This document shows, piece after piece, positions 23,170-34,340 of a DNA stretch of 64,000 nt. A program made the position numbers and the translations under genes. The stretch lies in the NCBI GenBank assembly GCA_033439255.1, contig CM065888.1:868001-932000 (forward strand), written 5' to 3'. The DNA is from Hericium rajendrae. Its lineage: Eukaryota; Basidiomycota; Agaricomycetes; Russulales; Hericiaceae. Numbering within the stretch: the stretch's first letter is position 1; each line of letters opens with the position of its first letter. The notes under the pieces were generated by a model, which worked only from the letters and a program-made list of their open reading frames with translations, was not told the DNA's origin and did no database searches.

Positions 23170-24870
23170 TCAGAACAACCCTGCGAGATCCGCGAATGGA
23201 TCCTTCTGCGCTGGGGCCGGTGCCGCCTGTGGCTGTCGAGGCACTTGCGCTTGGGGCTGCAACGGCTGCTGCCACAGCGACGACGACTGCTGCTGCGCGA
23301 GGCTCCCCATCGACGCGCTCGAACCCGGCGAGGTGGGATTAGAGCGCACCGGCGGCGTCCCCGGCAGCATGATGTGGCCAAACTGCACCGACGTCGGCCT
23401 GGGCCCCGTGTTCGACGCCTGCATCGGCTGTGGCGACACGGCCGACGTGGCCTGGTTGAACCCGCCAAAGGCCAAAGCGCCATTCCCGTTGGACGGGGAA
23501 GAGAACGACGTGGTGGGCGCTGGCATGGACGGGAGTGGTGCGTTCGTGGAGCCGAATAGGCCCATGAGATCGTCTGCGGGATTTCCGGTGCTCGATCCGG
23601 CCTGCTGCGGAGGCGCGTCGTCGAAGTCGATGAGCGAGAGGTCGTTCTTGCCGGGCCCGAGTTCCTTCGGTATGGGATTCGACGCGGCTGCAAAGTCGCC
23701 CTTCTCGTATGCTTCGTAGCGCTCGAGGACGGTGTTGATCTGGTCGTTGATTTGGAGGTATGTATCTGTGAGAGCATGAGTACTCTGCCTGATGCACGAC
23801 CGTTGTGCGCTCACCAAGTGATTCGGGATCGTCGGACTCGGCATCGGATATCCATTTCTGTATTCTTGGTCTTGAGTTGATGAGAATCGAGGCCACTTGC
23901 TATGACATCCGTCAGGCATGAATGAAATGAAAATCTCGTAGGCAACTCACGTCGTAAACGTCGCCCTTCGCAAACTGTTCGCCGCTGGCGGTGTCCACAT
24001 TATCCAGCATCTCGTTGAGTAGGATCACCTTTTGCTCGAGCTTGTTCAGCTCGTTCAACGCCTGCGTGCGATAGTCGGGCTTTGCGTCCGGATTGGCTCC
24101 CGCCAACGATTTCATCAGCTCTTGCGCAGCCGCCAGATCTCTGGGTGTACCGCGCCGGATCAGCTCCTGCAGCTTCGCCGATTGCGCTTCTCGATCTTCC
24201 GTCTCCAGCTCCTCCGCTGACTTCAAATTCTAAGGGACTCTTTCAGTATCGTATACAAACGATCAAGGCAAGCATACGCACCGAGGCTACAGTGGCTGAA
24301 GACGACGAAGGCGTACGGGGGAGATCGCGGAAGCGATAACCCTTGAACGTCAGCAGGCGGTGCATATCCCGGATGTTTCCCAGATCATCCTTCCATCTCG
24401 AGTCCACACAGATCCCCTCCTTCCATCCGTGAATGAGCTCTAGGATCCGCGACATAACGGGTCCTGGGAACGGAGGCGGGCGTTCCGGAAACCGTCGCAC
24501 GAGTTCGTTCAGGAACTCTTTGGTCGCGATCTGAAGGTGAAAGGGGTATCCGCAGCTCTGGACGAGGGTATCGAGAAGCGCAAGGCTGAGCATGCCGATG
24601 TGCGGGTTCCGGTGGTTCACCAGCCGTGCAATCATCATGGCCGCTTCTCGAGGCCTGCTCATTGTGAGATTAGGGGCATACTGGTAGATACATAGCACAC
24701 GACACGCACGTATTGGCCTTCTTCTGGTTAATGTGCTCCGCAACCTCGAGGTGCAGGGCATAGTTCGGCTCTGGGAGAGACGCCGCGGTAGCACGGGTGA
24801 TCAGGATCTCCAGAGGCGACGCTCGTGGCCAGTTCATGTTGATCGGCGCGCCTTGCTGGTTGTTCCACAT
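23170..24870 (-). CDS. VHS-GAT domain vesicle-trafficking protein, copy A
   Basis: Five exons (24710-24870, 24282-24654, 23951-24229, 23815-23899, 23170-23765) add up to 497 codons. The N-terminal VHS domain (about residues 12-150) shows PLEILITRATAASLPEPNYA, PREAAMMIARLVNHRNPHIG, LALLDTLVQSCGYPFHLQIA and FLNELVRRFPERPP. A GAT-like helical domain follows (about 175-310; KLEQKVILLNEMLDNVDTAS, INDQINTVLERYEAYEKGD). The tail is Pro/Gln/Ser-rich with clathrin-box-like DDLMGLF and ends in KDPFADLAGLF. This is the TOM1/GGA layout, used to sort ubiquitinated cargo at the Golgi and endosomes. No adaptin-ear domain is seen, so it is nearer TOM1-like proteins. It is likely the parental copy because the gene runs past the duplication breakpoint with a natural end. 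Confidence 0.88.
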
Positions 24871-26900
24871 GACGGCAGAGAGGAACGAAACGAGCACTAG
24901 AAACACAAGAAATGGAGGGGGACGTGGAATGTCATGCCAAGCTCGCACCGCCGTCGCCCTTGGGCGCTCGTCGCCCGTGGGAAGCCACCACCGATTCATC
25001 GATCGTCGCTGCGTCGATCGTGCCCTGCTCTCCTGCCCAAATCCCTCCTCACGCTCGACTGCCTCTTCCCGTTTTCCCTCGTCGCTGCACACTTGGTCTA
25101 CGTTCTCTCATCCGTGTCCTGTCTCGCGCCTGTCCGCTCCGCTTGTCGTTCTGCAACATTCCCGTCCCCGCGCCATTTTGCTATTGCCTAGTTCTAGTGC
25201 ATGCTACTTCCGACGCTCGATAGCCCGCGCATACAGTACATCGCGTGTCTGTGCCCTCGATATACACTGCTTTTATTCTTTTGTTTTGTTATGTCTGACT
25301 GTGCATCACCTCGCAAGATGACCTCTGTCCGTCTCCCGGCGCTGCCTGCTCTTTCACGCGTCCTTCATCCTTCCGACATCCACCAGCATCTCTCGTCTAA
25401 GCAGAGTACACGCGCCCGCTATCGAGACGCGCTGCTTCCGACTGCCTAGGACACCACCCGTACAGTCCATACAGCTCCACTTCTGACTTCGCAGCTTTAA
25501 TCGCCGCGTTTGAGTGCGGCCGTGCGCTTAATTGACCGCTTCTTCCAGTTCGCCGCCGCCGTGAAATCGTCGACATGAACGTCATCCGGAGCTGCCACTT
25601 GATCTCCGACGCCGTTTCACGCAAGCTCCCCGTCTGCGGCAATCTGTCGCCTCAATACACCGGACGAAAGCTTCTTGTCACCGACCCCTCGTCCAAGGCG
25701 TTCTCGCCCTCCCGCACATATCACCGCGCCATCTCCCCCATTCCGAACGCTGATGCCCGCGTGACATTCATAACGAGCAACGCTGGTGCCATCCACCCCA
25801 CGCTCCCGACGCGAGGTAACGGCGCCTGCAGCGAATCCATGGCCTCCGCAACAAGCTCTTCGGAACGCCATTATACAACCCGACGACCATGCCGACCGCT
25901 TTCTTCCCCCTCTTACTACTCGACGCCCTCGAGCGCTACGGCTCCGCAGCCTTCGCCGCGCATCCCCACAGGCAGATTCCAACCCACAGCGCTCAAACTG
26001 AACGCCGTTCATCACGCTTACTCGATGCCCAACAGCCCACTCCTTTTCCATCGTCGCCCGCCGCCTCGTAACACTGATCCCCGCCACTCGACGACCACGA
26101 CCGGCACCCCTGGCCGCCTCAGCCTCGCTCCCACTCAGCATTGAGAACGCGCGACGTCGACGCCCGCTCGACCTTTCCCAGTTCCCCGGCGCGTCTTCTC
26201 GCAAGTCATCGCCGTCTGCAGCTACTCCGCCGGCCCTAGGCACAAACGAGAACGCCCATCAGGCCCCTCGGAATGCTCATCTTCATCTACGGCTCCATGA
26301 TCGCGCGGACCGCCTTGGTCCCGCTCTCACCGCTCGCCGCGTATGAGCACCACAGCACCGCAGCTATCTATCCAGCATTTACCACTGCATCACCCGTCGT
26401 GCGACGCGTCCTTCCACCCGCCGAAGGCCTCATCTCCATCATCACTCCTGTGCTGAACGCGACCGACACCCCGTGACCTGCTCTCCGCGTCTTCAACAGG
26501 GCTTCGACCCTCCCTGTCGTTGAAACCACGGTCAGTATGCCACCACCTCGTGCTCGACGGGACGAACACTCACCGCGTCCTCCAGATACAACCACGCGAC
26601 CTGCAGCCGCGTCGCCCTTCGAACAGCAGGAGCAGCTGTGCGTCGACCTCCTCCCCTTCTGGACCTTATATACCCGCGCGCCTCGTCCGGCGATCGGCGT
26701 GTGGATCCATCGTACTCCGCCTCGCCCACGCGTAAACGCGTCCGTGCGGAAACTCCCGCAGAGCATAGCGCTCCCGGGAACGGGCTCGCGGAACGGACGC
26801 TACGCTCACGTACGTCTGACCCCGTTCCTCCCTTGCGTCCGCGCTGACGGGTCCGCAGGAGCCGGGACTGCTCGCAGTCGACATCCCCGAGCCCGCAGGC
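24871..26900. other. non-coding GC-rich stretch upstream of VHS copy A
   Basis: The first 300 bp should hold the VHS promoter. Beyond it are many overlapping Pro/Arg/Ser-rich frames on both strands, but the matching part of unit B (37,521-39,540) has insertions and deletions that do not respect any of them. I therefore see no protein gene here, only old GC-rich sequence. Confidence 0.5.
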
Positions 26901-29650
26901 TCGACGGGGACTCATCCCAGAGAGCTCGCTCGTTCTCCTGTCGGTGTCGTGGGAGGCCGTCTTTCGTTAGCATACAACGTTTGTGCGTCGCAGATGGCCC
27001 TGTCGATTCCATGCTCGCGATGCTCCGCGCACCCCAAGGCGTGTATCCCGAATATACGCGTGGAAACAGCATGAGACACGGCATCTGCGATGCGTTACCA
27101 ACGGATCTCAACTTTCGCGAAGGCGAACTCATTCTCGCGCCGCGGCTGCCGGAGCGTGCAGAAGGAGAAGCTTGACGTGCCTCGTTTGCGAGCACATTCG
27201 GCTCTGAAAGCTATCCCCGACAGTGCAACCAACCCACAGGCTCGACGGGAACTCGCTCCAGAGCGCTCGCTCGTTCTCCCGTCAGCGTCGCCGGAGGGTC
27301 GTCTTCCCTGAGTACGTATGCAACCGCAAGGCCCCCGCGGATTTCATGCTAGCGGCGCTCCGCGCGCCCGGGTGTGCACCCCGAATATACGCGTGGACAT
27401 AGAACGAAATGCAGCCGATTTCCCACATTGCGCGCCCCGGAGTTGTACCGCAACGAAACGCCGCGGAACACGACACAACGCGAGGCTCCAGGTGCCTCGG
27501 CTGTCGAAAGCGTTCTCCGGCCGTCCGCACGCGGCAGTCTGCAGCGGATTACCCAGCGATGTCCGCCATCTGCGCGAGAACGGATTCATATCGCATCTGC
27601 GGGATGAGCGGCCCCCTGTGAGCGAAACGGATTCGCTCCGGAGAGCTCGCTCTTCCCCGCTTTTGCCATCGCTGGCGCACCGTAATCCGTGAGCGCGCGA
27701 CGCTAGCAATACACGGCGCGCCTTGGTCTCTACCTGAAGGACCCGCCGCGCAGAGTTATCACGAGATGCGACGGGTTCCGCCCCTCATCGCTGGATGACC
27801 CATTCGATGACCGGGTCCTCTGCGAGCGAAGCAGATTCACTCCAGAGAGCTCGCTCGTTCCCCGCCTTTGCCATCACGGGAGCGCCGTAATCCATGAGCG
27901 TGCGACGCTAGCAATACACGGCGCGCCTTGGTCTCTACCTGAAGGACCCGCCGTGCAGAGTTACCACGAAATGCGACGGGTTCCACCCCTCCTCGCTGGA
28001 CGATCCATTCGACGACCGGGTCCTCTGTGAGCGAAGCAGATCTGCTCCAGAGAGCTCGCTCTTCCCCACCGTTGCCGTCGCGGGAGCGCTGTAATCCATG
28101 AGCGCGCGATGCTAGCAATGCATGGCCCGCCTGGGTCGCATCCTGAAGGCCCGCCGGTCAGAAATCCATGAAATGCGACGGGTCTCGCCACTCCTTGCTA
28201 AACGACTGATTGGATGACCTGGTCCTCTGCGAGCGAAGCAGACATGCTCCAGAGAGCTCGCTCGTTTCACCCCGTTGCCATTGCGGGAGCGCCATAATCC
28301 ATGAGCGCGAGATGCTGGCAATACATGATCTGCCGACGTCGCACCCTGAAGACCTGCCAGACAGAAATGCCACGAAATGCCGCGGATCTCGCCCCTCCTC
28401 GCTGGACGACCAGGTCGATGAGCGGGTCCTCTGCGAGCGAAGCAAATTCACTCCAGAGAGCTCGCTCGTTCCCCACCTTTGCCATTGCCGGAGCGCCATA
28501 TGAGAGCGCAATGTCGGTTCGTTGTGGACACCGACACCCCTATCACTTGATTGCTAGCAACGCACCGTCCGCCCGGGTCTGACCCCCAAACACATGTCGT
28601 GCAGAATTATCACGAAACGCAATGGGTCCTTCCCCTGTTCACCATGAAACAACTCACCAGGAAGCACAAATTTGCACTCTGGGCTTCGCCCAGGTCGGAC
28701 CGACTCGATTGACTAGGGCTCCGTAGGCATAACCTGCGAGCATGCTCGCCGCTCGGCGCGGGCCTCAGACGCCTGGAATCCTGGCATCGAAAACAAGTTT
28801 TCTGCAAGCCCAAGTGAGTTTCAGGGAACCTCAACTGGATTCAGCACAAATGCACTTACCAGGACGCGAATAACATCCGCAAAGGCGGACAGTAGGCTCC
28901 GCGCGCTTCCGTCGCACACGATGTGAGCGCTGAACTGACACTCACTCGTGTGCTTAGTCCTGTGGGCGTGGAGGCTGCTCGCCGCGAGGCCTGGGGCCCA
29001 GAATTCTGAAGCAAAAAATCCGCTTTCTGGGAGCCGGGTAAGGTGCATTCTAGCTCGGCTAATCTTACACGAGAAAACTCATCAAACGGTGTCAAGCAGG
29101 TGTTAGAATGTGCCAGTGACATCGCCAGGAAGTGGACCGGTGGGCTGCGCATGCCTCGCCGGACGACCGATTCTCACATCGCAGGCCTTGCCTATGCGCG
29201 ATGCGGAAACATTCATTCCAGAAAGCTCGCTCGTTCCCCACCTTTACCATCTCGGGAGCACCATATTAATGAGTACGCGACATCGGCTCATTGCAGACAT
29301 GAATACCCCTGCCCTTTGATGCACAGCCCGCATGAGTCTCCACCCCAAAGACACACTGCACGAAAATACCATGAAATGTGACGGGTCCTGCCCTCCTCGC
29401 TGAATGACTGATTCTCGCATCGCGTGCCCGGCCTTCTCGTGGTGCGGAAGGATTACGAAATGCGCAAGCAAGAAGGCTTGACGGGCTCGGACGCAAGCAC
29501 GGTTGGCCCTGGAAACTTTCAGCCCCGGAAGCTTTTCCCGACGGTGTGTGCAGAATGACGTCTCCAAATCCAATGTATCTTGTCCCTTGCGAGCTCGAGT
29601 TAGGAAGCGGAATCCCCTGCGATCGAAACACAGTCGAGAGCTCACTCATT
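26900..29650. repeat. degenerate tandem repeat of about 200-210 bp, unit A array
   Basis: The core GAGAGCTCGCTCGTTCCC or close variants recurs near 26,920, 27,260, 27,635, 27,842, 28,050, 28,250, 28,453, 29,219 and 29,630. Between 27,600 and 28,520 whole units of about 200-208 bp repeat head to tail, sharing CGCTAGCAATACA, GACCGGGTCCTCTGCGAGCG and ACGAAATGCGACGGG. Unit lengths are not multiples of three and the open frame differs from unit to unit, so this is more likely non-coding than a repeat protein. Confidence 0.8.
28640..29045 (-). repeat. two inverted copies of the exon-intron-like 270-bp module, unit A
   Basis: Read on the minus strand, the segment shows the same parts as the array at 32,930-34,340: GGCCCGCGCCGAGCGGCGAG, the small GGGC..GCCC hairpin, then a gtaag donor, an actcac branch-like site and a cag acceptor before AAAACTTG. 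The corresponding copy in unit B is at about 41,070-41,465. Confidence 0.65.
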
Positions 29651-30715
29651 CTCCACTTGTGCAGAACTGAGAAAGCACCACATCAACGGAGCAACGAGCA
29701 TGCACGATGGCCAAGAATTTCAGGATTTCCCTCGTTACGCAAGGAGCTGGGCTCTGTGACGCGAAATGCGCGCTCCGCCGATGTCCCTACTTTTTTTATT
29801 CTGGCGACACATTCCGATCACTATCGCTTTCCAAAGCCGACGGACCTCGACCCTTCCGAGCTCGAGCTAGGAAATGGAATCCCTGTGATCCAATTGCATT
29901 TGATTTAGAGAACTTGCTCAATTCTCATTTTCACGGAATCAAGCAAGCACTGCAGCAGCAAGCCATGAGTCATGACCAGATGTTTTCAAGATTTCCCTCA
30001 TTTCGCAAGGAGTTGGGCTTCGTGAGATGCCCTACGGGTGCCCTGCAGATGTCCCTGATTTTTTCTATTCTACCGACACACCCACATCACAATGGCACAC
30101 ATCAATACGATATTGCCCGTCAATTCTGGTCTCATGCAGAGTGCGCAGCCTTCCCCATTTCCGAATTCTCCGTTCGCATCGGCAGCTTGGACAGAGCAGA
30201 ATGACATCTAGTTTGTAGACGGGCTGGGTCAGCTGTGCTGGGCTTTGTCCTGTGATGGCTGTGCACCACCGGCATATTTGAGGAGCCCATCTATTACTAC
30301 TTAGCGGACACTGAGAGTAAAGTTTGTGATCATTGCCATATAGAACAGACCAGGGGATCTGCGTGTGAACTCATCAAACTGATTTCATTTCCGCTGTGTT
30401 TCATGTGCTGGTTCTCTGACCATCCGACAAGATTGCTGATTATTCTGAGCGCTGCGTGATGCCTTGACTTCTGAAGTATCCAAAATTTGACTGCAGCTGC
30501 GGTTGCTGAGGCAGCCTCACATGAGTCTGAGTTTTCTTAAAAAGCGGCAGAGAATGTCTGTGCGCTACACCAAAAATGGACATCTGCCCGATTGTGTCAG
30601 TCTGCGGAGAGTGACGGCGACAGCCAGCATTGGAAGCGCACAACAGCGGTGAGTTCCAAAATCCTGTCTAGGCATGAGTCAGCAGCGCTTGCTAATGAGG
30701 TGACTTGACACTTAG
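29650..30715. other. conserved but unassigned stretch, unit A
   Basis: It holds a plus-strand frame (29,707-30,204, about 165 codons) that is open in both duplicate units, but the two units are almost identical here, so that says little. The frame has no recognisable domain and the composition is not typical of coding DNA. It may be 5' sequence or exons of the GWP-motif gene that follows. Confidence 0.35.
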
Positions 30716-31266
30716 CGAACTACCAGTCGCAGCGCAGCAAATACCGCACAAAGCTTCGGAGGCTGATCCATGCCTCCATCGGTGCGAATGCCCCCCTTGA
30801 TGCTTCTTGACACAATTTTGTATTCTAATATCTGCTTACAGTGAATGTAACCGGAGTCAAGAAGGCAAAGATGTCTTGGGAGAAGTATTGGGAGGATGTA
30901 GTAAAGGGATACAGAGTGGTGATTGTTGGATGGCCGACGGAGTATGCACCGTTCAAGGATCTAAGCAAGGTCTCGATCGGGCTTCCAGACCTCATCCGTC
31001 TGACAGAGTCATGGGAGCAGGGTCACACGCACTTCAGATGGCTGACTGATGCGGAATACGAAGATGCAGTGGCACAGCACGAGTCTTTGGTTGAAGCTGG
31101 GCAGATTGTCGAGAGAAAGCGGGCGCAGCGTATAGACGCTGGTGAACGGCGCCTGCACAGGCAGATGGGACCTGCCGGCCTTCGCAAGATCCCGTTTCGC
31201 ACAACGAAGACAGCTCGGATTGTGGAGGTAGAGGACGAACTTGTGCTGGATGAAGAGGATAAATAA
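30716..31266 (+). CDS. small basidiomycete GWP-motif protein, copy A (5' end unclear)
   Basis: Two exons are clear: 30716-30781 (NYQSQRSKYRTKLRRLIHAS) and 30842-31266, joined in phase. The second has MSWEKYWEDVV, VVIVGWPTEYAPFKDLSK, LPDLIRLTESWEQGHTHFRW and a basic tail rich in RKRAQR. The W-x-x-Y ... GWP ... PF ... L ... W-E-x-G pattern belongs to a family that I know from many mushroom genomes, often in repeated or transposon-rich places, with no known function. Upstream exons should exist but could not be fixed. Copy B at 43,146-43,708 differs at a few residues and reads three codons further at the end. Confidence 0.6.
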
Positions 31267-31910
31267 TCTGTGACATAGTTCACCCGCATCGTAGGATACC
31301 ACACTCATGTTATCTTGCTCTTCGTCAGTTGTACGGGACTTGGGAATAAAACTTCTTATTATGAAAGGTGTTACATACAAGAGTCACGGTGACCAGAGAC
31401 TGCAAGCGGGAGACATACGAGGCAAAGCGATGCACGGAAATCACGTACCAAGGCCCGGGTCATTCGGAGGAAGAAAGCATCCTTCGTGTCACTCGTTTAT
31501 AACTGTACTCCGTACAGATTTACCGACCTTCCCTTTCCCCGTCTTGAATCCTACCTTGCTGAATTTCCTCACTGTCTTGCCGTGAATCCACCACGTCGCT
31601 GTTGGAAGCTGCCACGCAGGCCTTCGACAATGAAGGACAGACCACAAAGCACCATAATGGTTGATAAGTGGACGTTGTTCAAGTTGTCGAGGTACGATGC
31701 GCAGCGCGAACGAGGACCGAGTGAACAGAGGTAGGCCGTTTTCAGATCAACTAGCCAGGACACTTGACACTCACCTGATAACGAAAAGCAGGCATTTTCT
31801 CGCCCGCTTCCAAGGTTCCGACCTCCACAGCAAGCCGTGGATGTCGATCAATGGCTCAAAGACGAAGCCGAGGGCATGAGAACAGTGCCGAGCGCTGCGC
31901 ATGCTGTCTC
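31267..31910. other. no gene seen; holds the empty insertion site
   Basis: 3' flank of the GWP gene in unit A. The run CTGCAAGCGGGAGAC near 31,408-31,422 is the undisturbed counterpart of the site where the LTR element sits in unit B. Confidence 0.5.
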
Positions 31911-32210
31911 TTATGCCGGCGCTGTGAACGGAGATGAGGGTGACGAAAGCGGGTAGGATGCGAACGAGAGGCTCGCAGTGTCCTCCTGCACGTCGAACAC
32001 GGGCACAGAAACGTCCGTGTCCACGTCGCACCGCCAGACCTCAACACTCGCGCGCACCATGCCCAGGTCTTTGCTCGCCAGCGGCCACGGCACGCACAGC
32101 TTGTGCTCGTCGCTCTGGCGGCTCGGCACCAGCTCGACCTCGTCCATATCATTCTCGGTGGGCAGACAGAGCCCCGGTTTCTTCGCACCGCGCGGTGTCT
32201 TCTTCGCCAA
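31911..32210 (-). CDS. conserved reading frame of unknown function, unit A copy (possibly a gene remnant)
   Basis: The frame reads AKKTPRGAKKPGLCLPTEN, DMDEVELVPSRQSDEHKLCV, PWPLASKDLGMVRASVEVWR and CDVDTDVSVPVFDVQEDT. The equivalent in unit B (49,445-49,741) stays open, and many differences are conservative or lie at CpG sites. Its sequence looks like real protein, unlike the other frames here. An upstream piece (about 32,350-32,624, MDTTSKPVSRPVSPSTPTST) could be an earlier exon, but I could not join it in phase. The start given is not an ATG. Low certainty. Confidence 0.35.
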   Translation of the reverse strand: MAKKTPRGAKKPGLCLPTENDMDEVELVPSRQSDEHKLCVPWPLASKDLGMVRASVEVWRCDVDTDVSVPVFDVQEDTASLSFASYPLSSPSSPFTAPA

Positions 32211-32929
32211 CGGGCTCGTCTTTGCGATGGAGCATCCCTATCTGCGGCATGGCCTGGGTATCGCATTCTCTGCATCGTCCTCGAGCTTGCGCTTGCTCGG
32301 GAGTATCACCTGCACGTTCTTGTCGTTCGCGACCATCTTAGCTATGATTTACCTGTGCGTTTTGGTGATGTGCGGCGGCGAAACGATCTCGACACCGTCG
32401 AAACATGAGGCTGACCGCGAGATGGAGCTCGAGCGGGTGGTGGACGAGGAGGATATGGTTCGGGAGATAGGAACAGATACGATGGGGGCGGTGCAGATAC
32501 ACGCGACGAGCGCCGCGGTGCGCGCTTTCGCGTCGGGCGTCGGCGGGTGCTCCTGCGCGGGTGAGGTGGACGTCGGCGTGCTCGGCGACACCGGTCTCGA
32601 GACGGGCTTGGACGTCGTGTCCATGTCGATGTCAAAGTCGGATGTCGGTGCAGATGTCGACAGCGGGGAAGATGGCGGGAGCGGGATGCAGGCCGGCTGC
32701 GACGGCGGGTCGGCGAGGGCAGACCCGTGTCCGTGGGCCCAGTCAGCAGCGATGTTGCGAGCGCAGGCATCGTCGGTGGGGCCGATGGGTGATTATGTCT
32801 TCCAATGGGTGGCGCGAGATTCATATTCGAAGCACAGTGCTTCGACTGACGTTGGCGACTATGTGGCAGGGCCTGATGCAGCCGGATGAGAGCTCTGCAC
32901 AAGAAAGTGAGTTCGTATTATTTGCTCAG

Positions 32930-34340
32930 TTGAAATGAGATTCACCTAAATCTCAATAAACCAGATTTTCTATCGTCATTTTTGTGGGACCCAAGGGCCC
33001 GCGCCGAGCAGCAAATGGATCCATAGGACAAGCATTCGAAATCAGCGTCCGCGGACCTCTGTCGATGCCGAGCCACCAGGCAGGAGTCGCTTGACGAACA
33101 CTGTGTTTCGCGATGTGCTGATGTCAATGTCGCATGTGTTGGGGGCAGCCCAAGCGCAATTTCTACACCAGTGAGTTGATGTCGTGAAATTAGCCAAGTG
33201 AGAATGATGCTCACTTAGCTCTTCAAAGATCCAGTTTCCGTCGCCAGATTTCCAGGATTTGACGGCCCGCGCCGAGCGGCGAGCACGTCCGTAGACCAAG
33301 CGTTCGAGGATAGCATCGAAATTCGACGGGCTTCCGTCGATGCCGACATCACCAGGCAGGAGTCGGGCGAAGCCCGACGGATGCCATCATTCGGGCTGCA
33401 TTAAAGGTCAATGTCGCGGGCTGGGCGCAGCCGAAGAACAGTTTCTGCACAGATAAGTAAGTTGATAATGTGGGATTAGCCAAGTCGAAACGATACTGAC
33501 CTAAGCCTTCACAAAATACAGTCTGTGATCGCCAAATTTCCAGTCGCGATGGCCTGCGCCGAGCAGCGAGCACGCCCGCAGCCTAAGCACTCGAAGTTGG
33601 CATGGACGCTGACACCACCAGGCGGGAATCGGGCACAGCCCGATGGACGCCGTCATTTGGGTTTACGCTGATGTCAACACGGCGAGCGCTGGGCGCAGCC
33701 CAAGCGCAATCTCTGCACAGATAGGTAAGCTGATACTGTGAAATCCACCGGATCGAAATGAGACTCACCTGAGCCTTCAAAAATCCAGATTCTGTCGCGA
33801 GTTTTCCAGAATCCAGTGGCCCGCGCTAGCGGCAAACGGGCCCGTGAGCTGATCAGTCGAAGTCAAGGATGGACGGAGTCCTGTCAATGCTGATGCCAGA
33901 GGCAGAAGTCGGGCGAAGCCCCACGGACCTGTCATTTGTGCTACGTCGATGTCGATGTCGAAGAGCACGATGTGTGCTATTCGTCTCTATGTACAGGGAT
34001 GTGAGTTATTCGCCTTGAATTTAGCCAAGCGCATTTCTGACTCACCGAGACTCCCTAAGATCGGTCTTTAACGCCTAATTCCTGGGGCTCAGGCCCTGCG
34101 GCGAGCAGCCTACATACCCTTAGGATAAGAGTGTCGAAGTGAGCATCGACAAGAGACCATCGAGGCTCATGTAGCTTCGGCGGGAGTCGGGCGCAGCCCG
34201 ACGTACGCCTCCGCTGTGCGCGTGGAGCCGCAAGTTCACGCTTTGTAGGCGCTTCTCTGTGCACTGGTAAGCTCTATCGTGCTGTGATTAGCCGGAATCC
34301 CTCGTACTCACTTAGACTCGCAGAAAACTTGATTTTGACC
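32930..34340 (+). repeat. tandem array of about 270-bp modules, each like an exon plus a short intron
   Basis: Five units begin near 32,963, 33,230, 33,532, 33,785 and 34,060, with a sixth start at 34,322. Each has a body of about 200 bp with GGCCCGCGCCGAGCRGCGAG and CACCAGGCRGGARTCG, followed by a stretch of about 65-70 bp that looks like an intron: GTRAGTTGAT-like donor, CTCAC or TGAC branch-like site, and CAG or AAG acceptor. Stem-loops GTCGGGCGAAGCCCGAC (33,362-33,378), ATCGGGCACAGCCCGAT (33,628-33,644) and GTCGGGCGCAGCCCGAC (34,186-34,202) occupy the same place in three units. The frames are not kept open across units. Confidence 0.75.

Larger units (their letters stand above)
23185..32299. 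repeat. segmental duplication, unit A
   Basis: The stretch reappears in the same orientation as unit B (about 35,830-49,833). Both contain the VHS-GAT gene, its promoter, a repeat-rich non-coding part, the GWP-motif gene and a minus-strand conserved frame. The left breakpoint lies in the last codons of the VHS gene; the right one is near 32,299, where copy B runs into AT-rich DNA. Copy A has no LTR element at the site corresponding to 43,840 and so shows the empty target. Confidence 0.92.

Noticed and set aside
27600-28520. A protein with tandem repeats of about 70 residues on the minus strand.
   Set aside because: Unit lengths (about 200-208 bp) are not multiples of three and the open frame shifts between units.
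26900-29650. CRISPR-like array.
   Set aside because: Units are about 205 bp and similar over their whole length, with no short repeat-spacer pattern; the genome is eukaryotic.
29707-30204. 165-codon frame present in both units.
   Set aside because: The units are nearly identical there, so an open frame in both is no evidence; no known domain.
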